Origin: Leptoclinus maculatus
Lineage: Eukaryota; Chordata; Actinopteri; Perciformes; Stichaeidae
Length of the DNA: 64,000 bases
Reading direction: 5' to 3'
Assembly (NCBI GenBank): GCA_032191485.1
Contig: JAVDOI010000005.1
Location: 10,483,931-10,547,930, forward strand
The notes under the pieces were generated by a model. The model was given only the letters and a program-made list of their open reading frames with translations. It did no database searches and had not been told where the DNA came from. The stretch's first letter is position 1, and each line of letters begins with the position of its first letter. Below, piece after piece: positions 49,083 to 59,962 of this stretch. The position numbers were made by a program, and so were the translations under genes.

Positions 49083-51356
49083 TTAACTTCTTTGAAGAGC
49101 AAAAAAAGTGAAAATGCAACTCCATGCAGTAAAGTGCTGAAAGCAGCAGGTTCTAATGAAAACATCATGAAACTGTGAAATCAACTCTCCTGAGTCACTT
49201 TTTTGAAGAAAATCTTTGAAACTATGTTTACTTTCACAAAATCCACTTTTGGCCTCCTCTCAGCCTGAAACGTCTTTTAAGAGCATAAAAAGTGAAAATG
49301 CATCTCTAAGGCAGTAAAGTGCTGAAAGCAGCAGATATTCATGGAAATGACATGAAACTGTGAAATCAACTGTCCTGAGACACTTTTTTGAAGAAAATCT
49401 TTGAAACTATGTTTACTTTAAAAAATCCACGTTAGGACTCCTCTCAGCCTGAAACGTCTTTTAAGAGCATAAAAAAGTGAAAATGCATATCTAAGGCAGT
49501 AAAGTGCTGAAAGCAGCAGGTTCTAATGAAAACATCATGAAACTCCATGCAGTAAAGTGCTGAAAGCAAGCAGATATTCATGAAAACATCATGAAACTGT
49601 GAAATCAACTGTCCTGAGTCACTTTTTTGAAGAAAATCTTTAAAACTATGTTTACTTTCACAAAATCCACGTTAGGACTCCTCTCAGCCTGAAACGTCTT
49701 TTAAGAGCATAAAAAGGGAAAATGCATCTCTAAGGCAGTAAAGTGTTGAAAGCAGCAGATATTCATGAAAATGACATGAAACTGTGAAATCAACTGTCCT
49801 GAGCCACTTTTTTGAAGAAAATCTTTGAAACTATGTTTACTTTCACAAAATCAACTTTTGGCCTCCTCTCAGTCTGAAACGTCTTTTAAGAGCATAAAAA
49901 AGTGAAAATGGATCTCTAGGCATTAAAGTGATGAAAGCACCAGATATTCATGAAATGACATGAAACTGTGAAATCAACTGTCCTGGGACACTTTTTTGAA
50001 GAAAATCTTTGAAACTATGTTTACTTTCACAAAATCAACTTTTGGCCTCGTCTCAGTCTGAAACGTCTTTTAAGAGCATAAAAAAGTGAAAATGGATCTC
50101 TAGGCATTAAAGTGATGAAAGCACCAGATATTCATGAAAATGACATGAAACTGTGAAATCAACTATCCTGAGACACTTTTTTGAAGAAAATCTTTGAAAC
50201 TATGTTTACTTTCACAAAATCAACTTTTGGCCTCCTCTCAGTCTGAAACGTCTTTTAAGAGCATAAAAAAGTGAAAATGCATCTTGATGCAGTTAAAGTG
50301 CTGAAAGCAGCAGATATTCATGAAAATGACATGAAACTGTGAAATCAACTATCCTGGGACACTTTTTTGAAGAAAATCTTTGAAACTATGTTTACTTTCA
50401 CAAAATCAACTTTTGGCCTCCTCTCAGTCTGAAACGTCTTTTAAGAGCATAAAAAAGTGAAAATGCATCTCGATGCAGTTAAAGTGCTGAAAGCAGCAGA
50501 TATTCATGAAAATGACATGAAACTGTGAAATCAACTATCCTGGGACAACTTTTTTGAAGAAAATCTTTGAAACTATGTTTACTTTCACAAAATCAACTTT
50601 TGGACTCCTCTCAGTCTGAAACGTCTTTTAAGAGCATAAAAAAGTGAAAATGGATCTCTAGGCATTAAAGTGATGAAAGCAGCAGATATTCATGAAAATG
50701 ACATGAAACTGTGAAATCAACTGTCCTGGGACAACTTTTTTGAAGAAAATCTTTGAAACTATGTTTACTATCACAAAATCAACTTTTTGCCTCCTCTCAG
50801 TCTGAAACGTCTTTTAAAGAGCATACAAAAGTGAAAATGCATCTCCATGCAGTAAAGTGCTGAAAGCAAGCAGATATTCATGAAAATGACATGAAACTGT
50901 GAAATCAACTGTCCTGAGACACTTTTTTGAAGAAAATCTTTGAAACTATGTTTATTTTCACAAAATCAACTTTTGGACTCCTCTCAGTCTGAAACGTCTT
51001 TTAAGAGCATAACAAAGTGAAAATGGATCTCGAGGCATTAAAGTGATGAAAGCAGCAGATATTCATGAAAATGACATGAAACTGTGAAATCAACTGTCCT
51101 GGGACACTTTTTTGAAGAAAATCTTTGAAACTATGTTTACTTTCACAAAATCAACTTTTGGCCTCCTCTCAGTCTGAAACGTCTTTTAAGAGCATAACAA
51201 AGTGAAAATGGATCTCTAGGCATTAAAGTGATGAAAGCACCAGATATTCATGAAAATGACATGAAACTGTGAAATCAACTGTCCTAAGACACTTTTTTGA
51301 AGAAAATCTTTGAAACTATGTTTACTTTCACAAAATCTACGTTGGCCTCCTCTCTA
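49083..51356 (-). repeat. About 185-bp tandem satellite, block 1 (about 12 units, reverse orientation)
   Basis: Successive AACTGTGAAATCAACT anchors at 49171, 49356, 49595, 49779, 49963 and 50149 give spacings of 184-186 bp, with one 239-bp unit containing a partial duplication. Unit landmarks are ACTTTTTTGAAGAAAATCTT, CTATGTTTACTTTCACAAAA, CTCAGTCTGAAACGTCTTTT and CAGATATTCATGAAAATGAC. No coding frame persists across units. Confidence 0.95.
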
Positions 51357-52137
51357 CCGACGTTTCAGCCTGAGAGGAGGCCAAAAGTGGATTTTGTGAA
51401 AGTAAACATAGTTTCAAAGATTTTCTTCAAAAAAGTGACTCAGTGACCCATGAAACTGATTTCACAGTTTCATGGTGTTTTCATTAGAACCTGCTGCTTT
51501 CAGCACTTTACTGCCTTAGATATGCATTTTCACTTTTTATGCTCTTAAAAGACGTTTCAGGCTGAGAGGAGGCCAAAAGTGGATTTTGTGAAAGTAAACA
51601 TAGTTTCAAAGATTTTCTTCAAAAAAGTGGCTCAGGACAGTTGATTTCACAGTTTCATGTCGTTTCCATGAATATCTGCTGCTTTCAGCACTTTACTGCC
51701 TTAGATATGCATTTTCACTTTTTATGCTCTAAAAGACGTTTCAGGCTGAGAGGAGTCCTAACGTGGATTTTTTTAAGTATGTTTACTTAAAAAAACTTTT
51801 CAAAGATTTTCTTCAAAAAAGTGGCTCAGGACAGTTGATTTCACAGTTTCATGTCATTTTCATGAATATCTGCTGCTTTCAGCACTTTACTGCCTTAGAG
51901 ATGCATTTTCACTTTTTATGCTCTTAAAAGACGTTTCAGGCTGAGAGGAGGCCAAAAGTGGATTTTGTGAAAGTAAATATAGTTTCAAAGATTTTCTTCA
52001 AAAAAGTGACTCAGGACAGGGAGAATGTGTTCTCCCTCCATCTCGATCGGATGCCAAAAGTGGATTTTGTGAAAGTAAACATAGTTTCAAAGATTTTCTT
52101 CAAAAAAGTGGCTCAGGACAGTTGATTTCACAGTTTC
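51357..52137 (+). repeat. Same satellite, block 2 (about 4 units, forward orientation)
   Basis: From ACCGACGTTTCAGCCTGAGAGG the satellite reads in the opposite strand sense to block 1. One unit is broken at about 52019-52055 by a short piece of the 1-kb segment found at 52958-52982. Confidence 0.93.
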
Positions 52138-53158
52138 ATCACAGGACATTTATTCTTGCAAGAAGGAGACAGAGTTGATTAACATCAGGATATGCATCAA
52201 GGCCGCTCGGAGTTCTGACTCTGAGCTTCATATATTTATACTGAGTATACAGGATTGGTTTACAATGAGGTCTTCGTCACAAAAGGTGACACACACACAC
52301 ACATACAAAATGGCGTCCACACCATGTAGTCTGGGAAGAGAACTTCACTTGAGCATATGTTCTGGCACAAAGGTCTCTTTCTCAAAACAACTCTGTGTCT
52401 ATCTTCCTTATTATCATTTACAGGCTGAGAATGCTTTCTTACCCAGACGCTGTGTAATGTCAGAGTAAGTTCACACACACACATTCACATGAGGACGCAG
52501 GCCATGAAGTTCAAGTGAGGACACCAGACTTTGTGAGCACACATATTATAATTAGTCATTTAGATTTTTGACTCTAACATCCACACAAGCCGGAGAGTGA
52601 TTAAATGGGTCAAACAAACACAGGACTTTTGTCAAGGAGACCACTGTTGTAAACATGCGTAACTAAGTTGTTGTTAGTCAAGTGAGTCGTTAGTGTCGTA
52701 AGTCACAAGACTCAGACTCTCTTTTCCTAAACCAACAGTAAATAAATGGTTTTGTTGCCTAAACCATTTAGGTGGAAATTCATTTTTTTGTATAAGACAG
52801 GGATGCATGTAATGAGCGTCCCTGACACATCCAAAACTGACACTAGAGGGGAACGTACAGTCATTGTTTGAAGCTTAGTAGCAGTGAATGCGGTATTGAA
52901 AGCACACTTACTAAGACTTGTGGTTCAGGGGCCGCTTGCCTCAAGGCCCGCTCTCTTCTCCCTCCATCTCGATCGGATGCCAGCTGGAGCCATCGCTTTA
53001 TAAAGCGCTCCGTTTCTCCATCGCTTGCATTTGCGGTTACAGAATTACGACGGACTGATTCTTTAAAAGGAAGAGATGGTCACTGGCCATGTTCATTAAA
53101 AACTAGTCAGACAGACAGTTAGATGGACTGAGTGAGTGAGTGGGAGAGACAGACAGGC

Positions 53159-53160
<2 letters not shown>
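52138..53160 (-). repeat. 1-kb segment, copy 1 of an inverted pair
   Basis: Reverse complement of 58870-59912, including TTGCAAGAATAAATGTCCTG, CGAGATGGA-type and ACATGGCCAGTGACC blocks. In the reverse sense it has a TATA-like box and an AATAAA signal, suggestive of an LTR or other promoter-bearing retroelement part. No TG...CA ends or target duplication could be fixed. Confidence 0.75.
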
Positions 53161-53191
<31 letters not shown>

Positions 53192-53302
53192 GAGAGAGAC
53201 AGGCAGAGAGAGAGACAGACAGACAGACAGGCAGAGAGAGAGACAGACAGGCAGAGAGAGAGACAGACAGACAGACAGGCAGAGAGAGAGACAGACAGGC
53301 AG
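53103..53302. repeat. (CAGA)n/(GAGA)n microsatellite
   Basis: CAGACAGACAGA and GAGAGAGACAGGCAGA mixtures between the 1-kb segment and the next satellite block. Its inverted counterpart is (CTGT)n at 58515-58875. Confidence 0.93.
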
Positions 53303-54287
53303 TGAGAGGCTGAGAGGAGTCCTAACGTGGATTTTTTTAAGTAAACATAGTTTCAAAGATTTTCTTCAAAAAAGTGGCTCAGGACAGTTGATTTCACAGT
53401 TTCATGATGTTTTCATTATAACTTGCTGCTTTCAGCACTTTACTGCCTTAGATATGCATTTTCACTTTTTATGCTCTTAAAAGACGTTTCAGGCTGAGAG
53501 GAGGCCAAAAGTGGAATTTGTGAAAGTAAACATAGTTTCAAAGATTTTCTTCAAAAAAGTGACTCAGGACAGTTGATTTCACAGTTTCATGATGTTTTCA
53601 TTAAAACTGCTGCTTTCAGCACTTTACTGTCTTAGATATGCAGTTTCATGTCATTTCCATGAATATCTGCTGCTTTTCAGCACTTTATAGATATGCATTT
53701 TCACTTTTTATGCTCTTAATAAAAGACGTTTCAGGATGAGAGGAGGCCAAAAGTGGATTTTGTGAAAGTAAACATAGTTTCAAAGATTTTCTTCAAAAAA
53801 AGTGACTCAGGACAGTTGATTTCACAGTTTCATGTCATTTACATGAATATCTGCTGCTGGTCAGCACTTTACTGCCTTAGATATGCATTTTCACTTTTTA
53901 TGATCTTAAAAGACGTTTCAGGATGAGAGGAGGCCAAAAGTGGATTTTGTGAAAGTAAACATAGTTTCAAAGATTTTCTTCAAAAAAGTCACTCAGGACA
54001 GTTGATTTCACAGTTTCATGGTGTTTTCATTAGAACCTGCTGCTTTCAGCACTTTACTGCCTTAGATATGCATTTTCACTTTTTGTGCTCTTAAAAGACG
54101 TTTCAGGCTGAGAGGAGTCCTAACGTGGATTTTTTAAAGTAAACATAGTTTCAAAGATTTTCTTCAAAAAAGTGGCTCAGGAAAGTTGATTTCACAGTTT
54201 CATGATGTTTTCATTAGAACCTGCTGCTTTCGTAACTTTACTGCCTTAGATATGCATTTTCACTTTTTATGCTCTTAAAAGACGTTT
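53303..54287 (+). repeat. Same satellite, block 3 (about 5 units, forward)
   Basis: Units in the same orientation as block 2, with both variants: GAGGAGTCCTAACGTGGATT and GAGGAGGCCAAAAGTGGATT. One unit near 53630-53690 is internally shortened. The block stops at AAAAGACGTTTCGGTAGCAC, where a different element starts. Confidence 0.93.
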
Positions 54288-55000
54288 CGGTAGCACTTTA
54301 TAATAACTACACACTATGAAGCATTAGTTAAGCATGAGTAAACACTTAATTCATCATTTATAAAGCATTGTTCCTACATTAATAATTCATTAGTATGCAG
54401 TTCATAACAACAGTTATAAATGTTTTATTCTTGATTAATAAGCTTGTCTATTATGTGTTCTATTATTGTGTTTTCATACTTTATAAATGATGGATTCCCC
54501 ATTTGTAAATGAAGTATTATATATTTTACAAACCAATTAAATATAGGGTTAACCCTAACCCTAACCCTAACCCTAACCCTAACCCCTAACCCTAACCCTA
54601 ACCCTAACCCCTAACCCCTAACCCTAACCCTAACCCCTAACCCTAACCCTAACCCTAACCCCTAACCCCAAACCTAACCCTAACCCTAACCCCTAACCCT
54701 AACCCTAACCCTAACCCTAACCCAAGATGATTAATAAGATAATTTATAAAGTGTTAGTAAATGATTAATAACTCATTTAGATGTACATTATTCATGCATT
54801 TATATATATATAATGATTTAGATATGCACTAATGGTTAGGACTATGTTAATATATGCTTTATAAATGCGTATTAATACTGCAAGTCATGATTAATTAATG
54901 ATTTATTAAGGTAGTTAGTAGTCATTAGTAAAGTATTTTGTGTGAGCTCATCTAAAGTGAGGACTATTTATGCCTTATAAAGCATTTATAAATGACATTG
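54285..55000. mobile_element. AT-rich MITE-like element with a telomere-like core
   Basis: It starts GGTAGCACTTTATAATAACT and has, in reverse near 54950, imperfectly matching TACTTTACTAATGACTACTA. The interior is rich in TTATAAA/ATTAAT motifs. The CCCTAA array at 54546-54722 lies in its middle, as in several fish elements of this wording. Confidence 0.5.
54546..54722. repeat. Interstitial telomere-like array (CCCTAA)n
   Basis: About 28 units of CCCTAA with scattered CCCCTAA variants and one CCCCAAA, running 5'-CCCTAA-3' on the plus strand. The vertebrate telomere repeat is TTAGGG. It lies between satellite block 3 and gene-poor sequence, not at a sequence end. Confidence 0.93.
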
Positions 55001-56080
55001 AAAGGCCAGCAGTGCCTCAAAACCCATAGTTTTTTAACAGAAAAGGCAAATAGACACAACACAAAGTGATCAAGAACATATCAATATTTATTGCAAGATG
55101 CAAACAATATACTGTTAAATACAAACCTCTCAGGCATTCATGTAAGAAACAAACAGACATTCTCCTTCAGGCCACCTCATTCTGTCCCATTTCCGTTCTA
55201 ATAAAGTTGTGAAATAAAGAAAGGGGGGTCAAATAAGCTCGGGGACAACATTCCAGCGAGGCAGTCTCGTGACTTTTACGCGCCGGGTCCTCGGCGTAGA
55301 TCGGCATTTTTCGGAAAACTTAAGACTTCCTGGTAAATCTGTTAACGCCATTCGATTGGCCACACCAGACAGAGCAAAAACCAGACGTGCGCACAGAGCA
55401 AAAAAAACGAAAATTGACCAACCAGGAGCTCTACAACGGCGCAATACACACCAGCTATTGCGCAATTCTCCCGTAGGTCGCCGGCCAGGAGAGGCTTTGG
55501 AGACGGTTCCAGCTCTCCAAAATGATTTCTAACTGCTGTATGTGATAGATTGTGCATGTAGAAGGATAAAGGAAGTTAAATATATAGTTATTTAGGTTGT
55601 AAAAGTACAATGGAACAGCTGGAGAGGCTGTTTCTCAAATGACGACCTTTCGTGACCTCTCGTACGTTTATGTCTCTAATTCTGGCATACTTCACTCAAT
55701 TCACTCAAATTCTTTTTCTATTCACTACTGCTGTCGTTTGCTATGATGGTGGGTGGTTCTAGGCTTTACTGAGCCTCATTTAATATCGTATTATGAATAA
55801 TAGTGCTTTTTCACCATACGAATTTGACATTTTCAAAGTGGAGCTGTGTTCCATCTTCATCTGCTATTAACCAGTAATATATACATAATATTTACTCTAT
55901 TCATATGAGCAAACCATTCTTAGCGGGTCTGTGGAATTATTAAAAAAGACCTTGTAGTTAGAGTGTGGGGCCCCTTCGTTCAGAACCGGAATTTGCGGAA
56001 TTTGCGGGTGCAGGTTACCAGGTTACAAAGAGTTTTAACTGGCTAATTGATAAAATATTGTAATGTAGCCAAACAATCAT
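55001..56080. other. Gene-poor stretch without recognised features
   Basis: CpG-richer sequence at 55230-55540 has short open frames on both strands but no recognisable domain or clean splice context. The rest is AT-rich. Confidence 0.4.
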
Positions 56081-56086
56081 CATATT

Positions 56087-56278
56087 GTAGGAGCGCAGGG
56101 ATTAACCGAGTCGACAAGTGTCTCTTTTTGGCTGCTCACCTCTGTTGTCGTTTATTTCAACTCTCACAAACATTTCAAGCCGAACACTGCCATCACCTCC
56201 TTTAAACCCAACATGACGTCACATTCCCATGGCTATGCCACTCCCCTAGTCCTGCTGAATTATGTCCTCAAGTGCATA
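56087..56278 (-). mobile_element. Possible LTR remnant downstream of the Gypsy pol relic
   Basis: On the minus strand, a purine run CTGGGGGGGCG (about 56278-56290) precedes about 190 bp with GAAATAAACGACAA (AATAAA signal) ending CTCCTACA. This is the order polypurine tract, LTR, poly(A) signal. The ends are not confirmed by a second copy. Confidence 0.4.
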
Positions 56279-56289
56279 CGCCCCCCCAG

Positions 56290-56700
56290 AATTCACCAAG
56301 TTAGGACGCAACTGTCGACTGAAAAAAGCAAGTGGCTGGCTCAATCGACCAGGAGCAGGAGCCAGGGCGGCCATCAGAGGAAGCTTCCGGGCCTTGTAGC
56401 GGTGTGCTGGAAGGGTAGGAGGACGCCCCCGCCGTGGGGGTTCGGCCACCCTGGACCAACCGGTACAGGTCCAGATGTGCTGGTTTCAGGCGATCCACCG
56501 ACACATGCTCCAGTTTCCCGCCAATGTTCACTTTGAAGGTTTTGTCCCCGGTCTCTAGTACACAAAACGGGCCCTCGGAGGGAGCTTTTATAGGGTCCAT
56601 GGTGGCCGTCCTGGCGAATGAACACATATTCTTCTGCCTTAAGGCTGGATGGGATATGCGAATTTGGGAGGCCGTGTTGCGACGTAGGCACAGGTGTGAA
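56290..56700 (-). pseudogene. Gypsy-type retrotransposon pol C-terminal relic
   Basis: The minus-strand frame near 56627-56450 contains EGPFCVLETGDKTFKVNIGG and EHVSVDRLKPAHLD, the integrase C-terminal GPF/chromo-proximal block of Gypsy elements. The adjoining upstream part (SSLKAEEYVFIRQDGHHGPY) lies in another frame, so a frameshift breaks it. Everything upstream of the integrase tail is missing and replaced by microsatellite. Confidence 0.75.
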
Positions 56701-56767
56701 CACTCTGGCTTTTTCCAGGAGAGTGGCCCGCTGCTGTGTCGCAGACCAAGGGTCTGTGACCTTAGTG

Positions 56768-57293
56768 ATGTTTATAAACACAGACTCAGACACACAGGCA
56801 CATACACTCCTCTCCCTATCTCTCTCTCTGTGTGTCTCTCTCTGTGTGTGTCTCTCTCTCATACAGTCATTCAGATCTTAGAGGACTTTTTCCCCTCCAC
56901 CCCTCCCTCCCCACCACACACACACACACACACACACACCATTTTAAAATAAAAGCCCCACAGAATGAATTCTAACTGAAATGCTAACTTCTACTACTAC
57001 TGCTACTACAAATACCACTACTGCGACAACTAGTACTTATTCTAATGCTACTAATACTTCTACTCCTAATAATACTTATAATACAACTACATATGACTTT
57101 CCATATCTTTAATCTTTAAACTTTTAATTATTAAGCTTTTAGCAATTTTTATTTAATGGGATGTCTATGGAGAAAATCTTCAAATCCTGTTAAACTTGAA
57201 CTTTCAAAGCCTTCTTCTTCCTCATACTTTCAGCTACAGACACCAGTTTAAATGCTTTCGGGCTTCAACATTCTCTCTCTCTCTTTCTGTCTT

Positions 57294-57330
<37 letters not shown>

Positions 57331-57960
57331 TTCTGTCTGTCTGTCTGTCTGTCTATCTCTGTCTGTCTCTCTCTCTGTGTGTCTCTCTCTCTGTGTGTCT
57401 CTCTCTCTGTGTGTCTCTCTCTCTGTGTGTCTCTCTCTCTGTGTGTTTCGCTCTCTGTGTGTTTCTCTCTCTCATACAGTCATTCAAGTCTTAGAGGACT
57501 TTTTCCCCTCCCCCCACCACACACACACACACCCCATTTTAAAATAAAATCGCCATTGAAGCCACATTTCTTACACTACAGACACCATTTTCACAGGATC
57601 TGTTTTTCAAATCATCCTTCCTCTCAATTTCCAATATTGGAGCAATAGGAGCTACGGTTATGGGAATTTTGAGGATTTGTTTGAGAGTTGTTTCACAGTT
57701 TTATCTCCATTAAAAGACTGCAGGCACACAGGTGTTTGTAATTAGTGATGTTTATAAACACATACTGTGTCTCTCTCTCATACAGTCATTCAGGTCAGAC
57801 ACACAGGCTCCCTCTCTCTCTCTCTCTCTGTATGTGTCTCTCTCTCATACAGTCATTCAGGTCTTAGAGGACTTTTTCCCCTCCACCCCTCCCCCCACCA
57901 CACACACACACACACAACATTTTAAAATAAAAGCCCCACAGGATGAATTCTAACTGAAAT
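56768..57960. repeat. Three copies of a composite CT/CA-rich repeat unit
   Basis: Three units (about 56768-56990, 57270-57550, 57742-57965) share GTGATGTTTATAAACACA (two of them), a (CTCT/GTGT)n tract, CATACAGTCATTCAG, TTAGAGGACTTTTTCCCCTC, (CA)n and TTTTAAAATAAAA. The long Ser-Leu-Cys-Val frames here are artefacts. Confidence 0.85.
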
Positions 57961-58480
57961 GCTTGTGATGAAACCTGTCATTTAATAACCTTTTTATGTT
58001 CATCTAACATTACGATCCTGTCTCCTCTCCCCTTCTGCCCACCCCCCACACCCCATTTCAAAATAAAAGCCCCACAGAATGAATTCTAACTGAAATGCTT
58101 GTGATGAAACCTGTCATTTAATAACCTTTTTATGTTCATCTAACATTATGATCCTGTCTCCTCTCCCCTTCTGCCCACCCCCCACACCCCATTTCAAAAT
58201 AAAAGCCCCACAGAATGAATTCTAACTGAAATGCTTGTGATGAAACCTGTCATTTATCTAACATTATGATTCTGTCTCCTCTCTCTTCCCCCCCCCCCCC
58301 AAACACACACATTTCAAAATAAAAGCCCCAAAGAGTGAATTCTAACTGAAATGCTTGTGATGAAGCCTGCCATTTAATAACCTCTGTTTATGTGTGTCAA
58401 ACATTATGATTATGTCTCCTCTCCCCCCCACCCAGTCCCACCCTTTCAAAATAAAAGCCCCACACAGTGAAATCTAACAT
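57935..58480. repeat. Minisatellite with a unit of about 115-135 bp
   Basis: Four to five copies of AAAATAAAAGCCCCACAGAA, TGAATTCTAACTGAAATGCT, TGTGATGAAACCTGTCATTT, and CTGTCTCCTCTCC with C-rich linkers. The same unit occurs twice in IMP4 intron 4 (41270-41430). Confidence 0.9.
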
Positions 58481-58514
58481 GACCTGGAGATATTCAGCCA
58501 AAGGCATTGTTAGA

Positions 58515-58722
58515 CCTCCTGTCTGTCTGTCTGTCTGTCTCTCTCCCTGTCTGTCTCTCTCCCTGTCTGTCTCTCTCTCTGCCTGTCTGTCTCTCTCTCT
58601 CTCTGTCTGTCTGTCTCTTTCTGCCTGTCTGTCTGTCTGTCTGTCTCTCTCTCTGTCTCTCTGTCTCTCTGTCTGTCTCTCTGTCTGTCTGTCTCTCTCT
58701 GCCTGTCTGTCTCTCTCTCTGC

Positions 58723-58780
<58 letters not shown>

Positions 58781-58875
58781 GCCTGTCTCTCTCTCTGTCT
58801 GTCTGTCTGTCTCTCTCCCTGTCTGTCTCTCTCTCTGCCTGTCTGTCTCTCTCTCTCTCTCTGTCTGTCTCTTCC
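58515..58875. repeat. (CTGT)n/(CTCT)n microsatellite
   Basis: About 360 bp of CTGTCTGTCTGT and CTCTCTCTGCCTGT mixtures. It is the inverted counterpart of 53103-53302 and abuts the second copy of the 1-kb segment. Confidence 0.95.
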
Positions 58876-59912
58876 ACTCACTCACTGAGTCCATCTAACT
58901 GTCTGTCTGACTAGTTTTTAATGAACATGGCCAGTGACCGTTGTATCTCTTCCTTTCAAAGAATCTGTCCGTCGTAATTCTGTAACCGCAAATGCAAGCG
59001 ATGGAGAAACGGAGCGATGGCTCCAGCTGGCATCCGATCGAGATGGAAGGAGAAGAGAGCGGGCCTTGAGGCAAGCGGCCCCTGAACCACAAAGTCTTAG
59101 TAAGTGTGCTTTCAATACTCAACACATTCTCACCCTAATGTGTCAAATACCGCATTCACTGCTACTAAGCTTCAAACAATGACTGTACGTTCCCCTCAAG
59201 TGTCAGTTTTGGATGTGTCAGGGATGCTCATTATATCCTGTCTTATACAAAAAAATGAATTTCCACCTAAATGGTTTAGGCAACAAAACCATTCATTTAC
59301 TGTTGGTTTCGGAAAAGAGAGTCTGAGTCTTGTGACTTACGACACTAACGACTCACTTGACTAACAACTACTTAGTTACGCATGTTTACAACAGTGGTCT
59401 CCTTGACAAAAGTCCTGTGTTTGTTTGACCCATTTATCACTCTCCGGCTTGTGTGGATGTTAGAGTCAAAAATCTAAATGACTAATTATAATATGTGTGC
59501 TCACAAAGTCTGGTGTCCTCACTTGAACTTCATGGCCTGCGTCCTCATGTGAATGTGTGTGTGTGAACTTACTCTGACATTACACAGCGTCTGGGAAAGA
59601 AAGCATTCTCAGCCTGTAAATGATAATAAGGAAGATAGACACAGAGTTGTTTTGAGAAAGAGACCTTTGTGCCAGAACATATGCTCAAGTGAAGTTCTCT
59701 TCCCAGACTACATGGTGTTGACGCCATTTTGTGTGTGTGTGTGTGTCACCTTTTGTGACGAAGACCTCATTGTAAACCAATCCTGTGCCAGCCATTGCAT
59801 GTTGTTTACTCAGTATAAATATCAGAAGCTCAGAGTCAGAACTCCGAGCGGCCTTGATGCATATCCTGATTTGAATCAACTCTGTCTCCTGCAAGAATAA
59901 ATGTCCTGTGAT
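58870..59912 (+). repeat. 1-kb segment, copy 2 of the inverted pair (possible LTR-bearing repeat)
   Basis: Reverse complement of 52138-53160. In this orientation CAGTATAAATATCAGAAGCT (about 59811-59830) and AATAAATGTCCTGTG (59896-59910) are spaced like an LTR promoter and poly(A) signal. Compared with copy 1 it holds two extra short insertions (about 59118-59149 and about 59787-59806). No coding capacity is recognised. Confidence 0.7.
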
Positions 59913-59962
59913 TAATGATTTTCCATCGGTCTCGAGTGAATTTTTCCAACTCACACAAGTGG

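Noticed and set aside
54546..54722. True chromosome end
   Set aside because: The array is short, degenerate and followed by more than 9 kb of other sequence.
55229..55557. Overlapping frames of 71-87 codons on both strands
   Set aside because: Mutually overlapping, no family recognised, no splice or promoter support.
58397..58914. Arg/Asp/Gln and Cys-Leu-Ser repeat frames of 120-165 codons
   Set aside because: Translations of (CTGT)n/(CTCT)n microsatellite in all frames, no gene.
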